NCBI GenBank assembly: GCA_023897205.1 | Contig: JAHWDD010000002.1 | Span: 4,650,001-4,714,000, forward strand | Length of the DNA: 64,000 bases | Direction: 5' to 3' | Source: Exophiala sp. HKRS030 | Lineage: Eukaryota > Ascomycota > Eurotiomycetes > Chaetothyriales > Herpotrichiellaceae | In this document: positions 56,670-64,000 of the stretch, in pieces | How the letters are laid out: each line of letters begins with the position of its first letter | Numbering within the stretch: the first letter of the stretch is position 1 | The notes under the pieces: generated by a model | The model's database searches: none | The model's input: the letters and a program-made list of their open reading frames with translations, nothing else | Told to the model about the DNA's origin: nothing | Program-made: the position numbers and the translations under genes

Positions 56670-58312
56670 TCATGCCTTTGCATAAATATCCGAATCAAAG
56701 ACCAAGTCATCGATTTGTTTCCTCTCATCTGCGTCTCTGTTCACCCAGACGCTGACACTGGTGCCTGCGCACATGAACGTGGCAAAGCCATCGTCGCCAA
56801 TCGTGACTTCATCGGTCTGCCAGCCGAGGACATCGGTCCAGACCTCGCCTTTGTGCTCCTCGCCGACGAACATGCGTTTCTGGCCTGGTGCGGCATTGCT
56901 CAGCACAACGGCGCAGCCGGTCTTGCGGTCGTCGGTGCCGCGGCGCACCCAGCCCAGACAGGTCTTGGCGGCGTCGTCGTCGCCCTCGTCGAAATAGTCG
57001 TCTTGGTCGCCGTAGGCGAATAGTTTGCGCGCGAGGATCAAGTGTGCGAGTTTGTCGCCGCAGGACGGTGGTTCGGACGTTTTCTCCCCCTTGATGCCGT
57101 ACAAGTCGCCGTAGAAGATGCTTGGGTAGCCTTGGGCGCGGAGGAGGATGAGCGCGTAGGCTAACGGTTTGAAGAAGCCTTCGATGGGGGTTGCGACTGT
57201 TTGGCCTGGTTGTGTGTCGTGGTTCATGACCACGGTGACGGCGGATTCGGGTCGTTCTTGAACGAGGGTGTTGTCGAAGACTTTGCGCAGGTCGCCACCT
57301 TCGGTGGTTGAGATTTGGGAGAAGTTGTTGAGGAGTGGGGAGTCGTACAGGGAGAATTTGTGGTGCATTTCGTCAAGGTATTCGAGCATTTCTTGCACGT
57401 TGCCGGTCCAGAATTCGCCGACCAGGAACAGTTTGTTCTCGCCGAAGCATTTCTCCAAGTGCGCGACGAATTCGTTGGTGAAGCGTTCCGAGAAGTGTTG
57501 GCATGCGTCGAATCGGAAGCCTTTGAGTTTGAGGTTTTTCACCACCCATTCACCCCAGTTGATCACGTCGCTGATGACCTCTGGGTGTGAGTAGTCGACG
57601 TCGGCGAACATGAGGAAGTCGGCGTTGCCGGACTCGTCGCCCACAGAGGATGACCAGTGTTTGTTGTCGCCGAGGATTCGGTAGATGCCGGTTTTGTCGT
57701 TACCGGCGTCATAGTCGGTTCCCGAGAAGTGCTCCCAATGGTATTTCTGGCTGCTGTATTTCTCTCCTCGGCCGGGAAGTCGAAGCCTAGCCATGCTTCG
57801 ATTTCGTAGGGTTCGCCGATTTCTGAGTTCCGGTCTGTACGAATTGATGGTTAGTTTGGGGTCTGTAGGTTGGACGGGCTTGTTCGAGGTAGGAATATTA
57901 TATTGGTGTGTAGACAATGGTAAAACTTACCATCCTGGTTGACCTCAATGACGCGACATTTCTCCTTATTATCTGCACCAGCCTTGTGATTCAGCACAGC
58001 GTCAAAGTATAACCCAACACCGACTTCTTCTGCCTTTTGTACGAGTTTGTCAAGATCCTCTTTTGGGCCCCATTTCGTTGATTTGGAATTCTTTTGGTCG
58101 AATTCTCCCAGGTCATATAAATCATAAATGTCGTATCCATTGGCTTCTGCACCTCCAGCACCTTTGCAAGCAGGTGGGAGCCAGACATTGTCGATGCCGA
58201 TTTTCTTGAGGTCTTGTAGAACATTCTGTAACCGGATCCAGTGTTTTTGATCCGCAGGTACATTCCATTCGAAGCCCTGGAGTAGGCAGTAGTTTTCAGG
58301 AGTAGGAGCCAT
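56670..58312 (-). CDS. alpha-amylase, GH13 (cytosolic, GH13_5-like), one apparent frameshift
   Basis: The product is a predicted intracellular alpha-1,4-glucan hydrolase of about 515 residues. Exon 1 (57931-58312) starts MAPTPENYCLLQGFEWN; an in-frame ATG at 58360 would add 16 residues. A 96-nt GTAAGT...TACAG intron leads to exon 2 (56670-57834). No signal peptide is visible, as expected for the cytosolic type. GH13 regions are all present: DAVLNHKAG (I), GFRFDACQH with the nucleophile Asp (II), GEFWTGN with the acid/base Glu (III) and VMNHDTQPGQ (IV). The family block AWLGFDFP/GRGEKYSSQKYHW is split between two frames at the GGG run at 57774-57776, so one base seems missing there. All else is intact, so a sequence error is the simplest explanation. 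Confidence 0.88.
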
Positions 58313-59576
58313 GGCTTGGTGATGAATGTAGGGGAGAGAAGGGAGAAAGAGGGAAAGCAAAAGACGATTGGTCTAATAACTCAAATGTATATGTACTGAC
58401 TGTATGGGATGTGCAGCCACCGAGAGCGAAATCTAAGTCTATACGCAGAAACTAGAAAGAAAGAAATCGAAATGATGAAGAGAAAAACAAACCTTTATCA
58501 GCAAATCTTTCGACAAGAACCTCACATGTGAAGAAGTGTGACGCCACAACCACTATTTTCAGAAACTCAACAGTTCTTTCTCACTCACCCACGCGTGCGC
58601 AAAACGCGAACCACCTTGATTTCGATGGGTCTGCGCCCTGTTCCCGGTTTTCTGCATCCACAATAGTGAAAAAAGTGACCGGAAAAGAAGAGCGTCTGGG
58701 CTTCATTTGCAGGGGAGCTGGTACGCAACCGTGGCAGCACACGAAGGAGATATGAGATCATCCCGCTGACAAGCGTCCTCAGCGAAGGTTTTCCATCGTC
58801 GGTAGTCAACCGTCATGGCCCAATCCACGTTTTTCGGACCATACAAGAAAGGAGATGCCGAGTTGATTGGGTGATAGCCCGTGGGGGAATGAGATTTTGT
58901 GGGATTGGGATGGGAATATGCATCCGGAGAATGTCATGCAGGATGACGTTTTTAATGTTCACACTTCCGCTGGGGAAGAAGATGGCATTGTGGATAACGG
59001 ACACCAACGGAGTAGTGGTCGAGATTCAAGTTTTGCGGATTCGGGGCGAGCGAAAGTGGGTGCAAGAAGATGTTGCCACATTGATTTCCTTGGCGTCCTG
59101 GGCGCAGTGGCTGGAGAAAACACACGAAAGAGGAGGACAGGGTGTGGCGCACACGGTTCTCAATACTTCTGGTCTTACTTAACTACATTTCCACTATCGG
59201 TACTTTGACGAATCCAAGTGACACGATCTATTGATCAGTGAAATACTTATGGTAAGTGGCAGTTGACCATGAGACTTTTGTGAAATTAATGCGTACAGTT
59301 GGATTTCAGAAGTACGATATCTCAAGGATCTGGTCTACTTCTTGTCTTGAGTGTACCAGACATGAAAAGGTCAATTCGCAATGCTAACGCTATGGAAGAA
59401 CTAACTATATGCATTCTGTCGTCATGTACCCTGTACAGCTCAAGGATACCTATGTATGATTAGGTATCATGCAGAACATCCCAAGTCGGCTGTAGCCAAG
59501 TATGTAAGAGAGTGTGTCTTTGTTGCATCTTCCAACAACAACATATACACAGCAACAGCCTTTAATATCAATCCTC
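58313..59576. other. intergenic
   Basis: Promoter side of the amylase gene and 3' flank of the coiled-coil gene. Frames of 60-113 codons at 58800-59200 overlap on both strands without features. Confidence 0.4.
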
Positions 59577-62500
59577 TCACTTGTCATCCACTGTCACCTC
59601 TTCTGTGGTCACATCAGTTTCACGCTTGTCGTCTGCACCAGCTACTTCTGGCACAACCTTCTCAAGATCTTTTTGTCCAGCAGATTTGCGATTCTTCTTC
59701 TTGGTGCTCTTCTTGTTGGCGCTGACAACTGCTATGTTTGAAGCTTGATCATCCTCAACGCCCAAAGTGTCATCTACAGCCGAAGTGGTAGATGTCGGGG
59801 ACGATAAGGGAACGTTTTCCTTGTCTTTGACACTGTGTTGAGCAACCAGGCTTTTGAGTGACTCAACTTCTGCTTTGAGGCTCGAGATTTCATTCTTGTT
59901 GACCTGAAGTTCAGAGTCCCGCTTTGCAAGTTCTTCTTCCGCAGCTTCGAGCTCTTTGGCTGACTTTGCGGCCGTCTCTGTGGTTGACGACTTGATAGAC
60001 TCCAATTGTTCGCGAAGAGAGGTCAAATCCTGCTCTCCTGCTTTCAATTTCTCCTCAGCTTCGGCCTTGCCTGTACTAAGAAGCTTGAGTTCTTGCTCTT
60101 TGGCTTCAAGGTCTTTCTTGGCTTTGTTGAGTGCGTCTTTGCCGGCTTTAAGTTCAGACACTTCGATTTCGAGCACCTTCAACCTCACATTTGATGTTTC
60201 GACATCAGACTGTGAGGTTTGTAACTTGCTCTCAATCTCCTTGAGGCTAGCTTCTGCTGTATCCTTCTCTTGATTCGCTGTAGTGAGCTGCTGTTCAATG
60301 AGTGCCAACTTCGATTCAGTCTCCAAGGCGTGCTGCAGTTTTGACTCAAGTTCCGACTTTGTCGCGACGGCTTGTTCGATTTCGGCCTGACTTGCTGAGA
60401 GTGCTTCTTCGGCTTTCGTCTGCGCAGCCACAGCAGCATCAAGTTTAGCCTGCAACTCTTTCGCAGCGACGGCCTCAGCTTCAGCTTTTTCCAAGGCTTC
60501 AGTGGATGCCTTCTGTGCAGTTTCACTCTGAGAAAGTTTTTCTTCCAGCTCAGCAATCGCAGCCTTGGCTTCTGTGTGGGCCTTTTCCAAAGCCTCTGCC
60601 GATGTCTTTGATGACGACTCTGACTGAGAAAGCTTGTCTTCAAGTGCTGCAATCGAAGATTTGTGCTCCTCTTCGAGCGTTGTTAGTTTCTCTTCGGCAG
60701 CGACTTGTGCCTTTAGAGTGTCTGCAAGCTTCTGTTCGATTTCCGAAATGGATGCAGTAGAGTCTTGTTGAAGTTTGGCCAGAGCTTCTTCGGTCGCACG
60801 ATGCGCAGTCTGCGCTTCAACAATCTTCTGCTCAAACTCGGCAGCCGACTTGCTGGTCGCCTCACGAGACGTGTTGAGCTCCGCTTCAGTCGCTTTGTGC
60901 GCAGACAGAGCTTCCGCAAGTTTCGTTTCTAGGCCGACAGCTGTTTCTTTGGATTCCTCCTCGAGTTTTGCCAAAGCCTGCTCAGCTAGTTGTTGAGCAT
61001 CACGCGCATCGAGCAGCTTCTTCTCTAAATCGGTATCGTGCTCTTTAGCACTCTCTTGCAATGCAGTCAAAGCCGAGACAGCCCCTTTCTGAGCGTCTTG
61101 TGCTTCAGCAAGCTTCTTCTCATTCTCAGCCTTGTAATCAGCATGTTCGGTCTGAATACTGACAAGAGCTTCCTCAGAAGTTTTGTGAGATGCATCAGCG
61201 GCTGCTAACTTGGTTTCAAGCTCTGAGAGTGCCGCTTGAGATTCGTTCTTGACCTTCAGAATGGCTTCCTCAGAAGCTTGGTTTGCAGCCTCGAGATCAT
61301 TCACGAGCTTGGCCTTCTCTTCCTCGAGGCTGGTGATATTGCTCGCGTGTACAACTCCAGCGGCTTTCAAATCCTCTAACTCTTGTAGCAGGTTGGTCTT
61401 GTCTGCCTCAAGTTTTGTGACTTGTTGTTCGACATCTGCTTTCGCAGATGAAATTGTGCCATGACTAGCGCTTAGTGTGGCAACCTCAGTCTTGAGCGTC
61501 TCAATTTCCTCGGCTAACTTGGTATTCTCAGTCTGCAAGTCTTGCACACGACCAGTGTCTGAAGTGACAGAAGCTTGTAGAGTAGCCAACTCCTGTTTGA
61601 GAGATGCAATTTCATTGTCGGCGGTGCCTGCAGCTTCTGTCAATTTGATGTTTTCAGCCTCAAGGGTTTGGATCTTTTCAACCTCGGTTTTGATAGAGTC
61701 CTGTAAAGTCGCCAGCTCCTGTTTGATTGTCAATGTTTCAGACTCAGCAGTATTGACATCTTCTTTCAATTTGACATTTTCAGCCTCAAGGGTCTGGATC
61801 TTTTCAGTCTCGGTTTTGATAGAATCCTGCAAAGTCGCCAGCTCCTGTTTGAGTGCCGTTGTTTCAGACTCGGCAGCATTGACAGCTTCTTCCAATTTGA
61901 TCTTGTTCGACTCAAGGTCAGAGACGCTTGTTTCAATAGCTTCCTTTGCAGCAACGATTGCCGCAAGTTCTGTTCCCAGTTTTAGTTTGTCGTCTTCCAA
62001 GGACTTTGAACGGCTTTCGTGGCCTTCAATTGTCTCCTGGAATGTTGCGACATCGGCAGCATGCTTGGAGGTTGCACTTTCGAGTTCGGCAATCTTCTGC
62101 TCAGCGGCAGCCTTGGCTTGCTCAAGTGTCTCGATTGCTGCTTTGAATTGAACAACTTCATCCTCACCAGCTTTGGACTTTGCCGTGATCTCGTCGAACG
62201 ACTTTTGGAGACTTTGATGAGTGCTTTCCAGAGCTGTGAAGTTGCTCGACAGCTTTTCGTGATTTTCCTTTGAGAGTGCATGACTTGATACTTCCGCGGC
62301 CAGGTTCTCTTCCAACGATGTTGCACGACTGACGGCTTCTTGGTGATTATTCTCTAACTCTGCGATCTTGGCCTCAGCCGAGTGTAGAGATTCCTTGAGA
62401 CTCGCGTTTGATTCCAGCTCTTGAGTCAATTCTGAAATTTTGGCCTTTGCGTTGTCCAAGTCTACTTGGGTGGCGGTAAGTTCTTCCAGCTTCAATGCCA

Positions 62501-63695
62501 GTTCGGCGACTTTAGCCTCTGAGGCCTCTAGGGCTGGCTTCAAGGCATTGACACTTGCCAGCTCTTCGGTCAAATCCGAGATTTTGGTCTGGGATTGAGC
62601 CAAAGCATCCTTGGTTTCTGTGTGATTCTCCAGCGAAGTGGTTAGTTCAGCAACCTTTGCACGAGATGAAGCAAGGTCATCCTCGAGCAATTTCCTGGCA
62701 GAAAGTTCCGCTTCTTCTTTGGTGGTCGCTTCATGCAAGGACTCTTTGACTTTAAGAAGCTCGGCATTTTGGGTCTCGATTTGAGCCTGTAGTTCAGCCT
62801 TGGCAGTGGTCAAAGATTGGTTCGCATCTTCGAGGGCTTTAGAGGATGATGACTGAAGGTCGAGATATTGCTTGACGTGGTCTTGGACTTTCGATTCCGC
62901 CGCTCCAAGACCAGATTTGGCAACTGTGAGTTCCTGGGTAAGATCTTCAATCTGTGCTTCCAACTGGGACTTGAGACTTGCGGTGGCCTGTTCTGATTGT
63001 TGGAGTGCTTCTGTTGAGACCTGTTGGACATGTTTCAAGGTCTCAGTTGTATCAGCAATAGCAGCCTTTGCAGCATCGAGGTCGCTATTTTGTGAAGCGA
63101 TTTCAGCTCGTAAGGAGGAGATCTGAGATTCATGATCGGCTTTGAGAAGTTCATTTCCGGAGCGGGAGTCATGAAGTTCTTGAGTCAGTATGGCGACTCG
63201 TTTTTCGAATTTGTGATGAACAGCGTCGACGGCGGCTTGGTGATTTTGGGCAAGTTCTTGTCGAACAATGTCCCGTTCAGCCAGGCGAGCATCCTTGATC
63301 TGTTGAACGACAACGGTGACCATGTTTTCCTCCAGCTTGACCTTTCGTTGTCTTAGAGATTCTTCTTTGGCCTGGAATTCCTGTTCGCGCTGCTTCTGTT
63401 GCTCGTCGAGCAGAGACAATTCTTTGTCCTGGGACTCGAGCAGCACTCGAGCCTCGTCCAACTCTTTTCGACATTGTTGCAATTCCTTTTGAAGGCTTTC
63501 TTTCGTGGGCGTTGGAGGAGTGGGATCGACATGCGGTGGACTTGAAGGCTTTTTGGGGGAGGATGGCGATACCGAGGGCGCTTCGGGATGGAAGAAGTAA
63601 TTGTATGCTCGACGTAAGCTTGTTGATCGTTTGGGAGCCCCCGGAGGTCGTGGTTTGGTTTGAGATATCCGTCTCAACCTCTTTTCTGAAGCCAT
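59577..63695 (-). CDS. large coiled-coil protein, 1372 aa
   Basis: An intronless frame of 1372 residues. A short basic, proline-rich head (residues 1-65, RRISQTKPRPPGAPKR) is followed by an almost unbroken coiled coil of more than 1200 residues, rich in Ala, Glu, Lys, Leu and Gln. The tail has a lysine cluster KKSTKKKNRKSAGQK that could act as a nuclear signal and ends in an acidic segment. No ATPase motifs are present, so it is not an SMC or myosin motor. A long rod with a basic head resembles nuclear-envelope, septal or centrosomal scaffold proteins, but I cannot name the family. Around codons 600-720 three 42-residue units are tandemly repeated. The start at 63695 is the first ATG of the frame. 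Confidence 0.8.
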   Translation of the reverse strand: MASEKRLRRISQTKPRPPGAPKRSTSLRRAYNYFFHPEAPSVSPSSPKKPSSPPHVDPTPPTPTKESLQKELQQCRKELDEARVLLESQDKELSLLDEQQKQREQEFQAKEESLRQRKVKLEENMVTVVVQQIKDARLAERDIVRQELAQNHQAAVDAVHHKFEKRVAILTQELHDSRSGNELLKADHESQISSLRAEIASQNSDLDAAKAAIADTTETLKHVQQVSTEALQQSEQATASLKSQLEAQIEDLTQELTVAKSGLGAAESKVQDHVKQYLDLQSSSSKALEDANQSLTTAKAELQAQIETQNAELLKVKESLHEATTKEEAELSARKLLEDDLASSRAKVAELTTSLENHTETKDALAQSQTKISDLTEELASVNALKPALEASEAKVAELALKLEELTATQVDLDNAKAKISELTQELESNASLKESLHSAEAKIAELENNHQEAVSRATSLEENLAAEVSSHALSKENHEKLSSNFTALESTHQSLQKSFDEITAKSKAGEDEVVQFKAAIETLEQAKAAAEQKIAELESATSKHAADVATFQETIEGHESRSKSLEDDKLKLGTELAAIVAAKEAIETSVSDLESNKIKLEEAVNAAESETTALKQELATLQDSIKTETEKIQTLEAENVKLKEDVNTAESETLTIKQELATLQDSIKTEVEKIQTLEAENIKLTEAAGTADNEIASLKQELATLQASVTSDTGRVQDLQTENTKLAEEIETLKTEVATLSASHGTISSAKADVEQQVTKLEADKTNLLQELEDLKAAGVVHASNITSLEEEKAKLVNDLEAANQASEEAILKVKNESQAALSELETKLAAADASHKTSEEALVSIQTEHADYKAENEKKLAEAQDAQKGAVSALTALQESAKEHDTDLEKKLLDARDAQQLAEQALAKLEEESKETAVGLETKLAEALSAHKATEAELNTSREATSKSAAEFEQKIVEAQTAHRATEEALAKLQQDSTASISEIEQKLADTLKAQVAAEEKLTTLEEEHKSSIAALEDKLSQSESSSKTSAEALEKAHTEAKAAIAELEEKLSQSETAQKASTEALEKAEAEAVAAKELQAKLDAAVAAQTKAEEALSASQAEIEQAVATKSELESKLQHALETESKLALIEQQLTTANQEKDTAEASLKEIESKLQTSQSDVETSNVRLKVLEIEVSELKAGKDALNKAKKDLEAKEQELKLLSTGKAEAEEKLKAGEQDLTSLREQLESIKSSTTETAAKSAKELEAAEEELAKRDSELQVNKNEISSLKAEVESLKSLVAQHSVKDKENVPLSSPTSTTSAVDDTLGVEDDQASNIAVVSANKKSTKKKNRKSAGQKDLEKVVPEVAGADDKRETDVTTEEVTVDDK
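61527..61904 (-). repeat. three 126-bp in-frame repeats inside the coiled-coil gene
   Basis: Units at 61779-61904, 61653-61778 and 61527-61652 encode 42 residues each around LKQELATLQDSIKTE and KIQTLEAEN. The first two are nearly identical and the third is diverged. The 42-residue length equals six heptads, so the coiled-coil register is preserved. Confidence 0.85.
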
Positions 63696-64000
63696 GGTAG
63701 GATGAGGATATTGGGGAAAATCTGAGCAGTGAGTTCAAGAAGGTATGATGCGGTGTAGAAGGGAATAATGGACAAATTTGCGGTGACGCTGAGGCTGTTT
63801 CACGATTGTGGGGAAAGATTTTCTGGGTAAGCGAGGAGGAGCAGGATAGGAAAGTCGGTGACAGAGGAAATTACGGCGCTTTAACTGGCGGTGGAAGCAG
63901 AGGAGAAAGAGATGAGCAGAACGAAATATATTGTCAATTTGAACAAACCTAAGGTAGCAGGTGACTGGTGTTCATGTGAGCTGATGGCATCATGTCAGTC
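63696..64000. other. 5' flank of the coiled-coil gene
   Basis: Presumed promoter and leader of the gene starting at 63695. No other feature was seen before the window ends. Confidence 0.4.

Noticed and set aside
61477..62151. 224-codon plus-strand frame opposite the coiled-coil gene
   Set aside because: Ser/Val-rich antisense shadow of heptad repeats.
1..64000. CRISPR arrays, prophage, insertion sequences, rRNA or riboswitches
   Set aside because: Nothing of the kind was seen; introns and families show a eukaryotic nuclear sequence.

Overview
The window looks like nuclear DNA of a filamentous ascomycete (Pezizomycotina, possibly a Eurotiomycete). The reasons are short GT-AG introns of about 42-105 nt, monocistronic genes on both strands, long intergenic stretches and fungal-type families: allantoate-permease-like MFS carriers, CYP504-like P450, AA8 cytochrome domains, an S28 peptidase and fungal-specific transcription factors. 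There are no operons, prophages or CRISPR arrays. Identities come from reading motifs and protein family features by eye; no database search was possible.

Layout. 1.4-2.9 kb: a Dal5-type MFS carrier behind GATA and TATA motifs. 2.9-9.9 kb: mostly simple repeats, plus one poorly resolved multi-exon candidate on the minus strand (6.8-8.5 kb). 10-13.2 kb: two regulators in a row, an AP-1-like bZIP and a fungal-specific transcription factor without a zinc cluster. 15.9-22.1 kb: a short MetE-like methyltransferase, an acyltransferase-3 membrane protein and a phenol-hydroxylase-like flavoprotein. 22.6-26.5 kb: small unrecognised genes, a telomere-like motif, an 11-copy 24-bp minisatellite and AT-rich DNA. 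26.5-29.3 kb: the most remarkable gene, one polypeptide combining a DOMON domain, a PHM/DBH-type copper monooxygenase, an AA8 (CDH-type) haem b cytochrome and a transmembrane cytochrome b561. 31.3-33.1 kb: a dihydropyrimidinase with three GATA boxes upstream. 33-39 kb: decayed DNA with tandem duplications, including a duplicated protein-kinase-A P-loop fragment. 39-41 kb: a ten-exon MFS carrier. 42.2-45.6 kb: a CYP504-like P450 and an SDR, divergently transcribed. 46.9-48.7 kb: a secreted S28 peptidase. 51.7-63.7 kb: core-type genes: a disordered Ser-rich protein, PIG-P (GPI anchor synthesis), a cytosolic GH13 alpha-amylase and a 1372-residue coiled-coil protein.

Themes. Several genes fit nitrogen or aromatic-compound scavenging: two Dal5-like carriers, dihydropyrimidinase, phenol-hydroxylase-like enzyme, CYP504-like P450 and SDR. 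Three otherwise intact minus-strand genes (acyltransferase, copper monooxygenase/b561, amylase) each break by one missing base next to a run of three G/C bases, which looks more like a sequence-quality problem than three separate losses.
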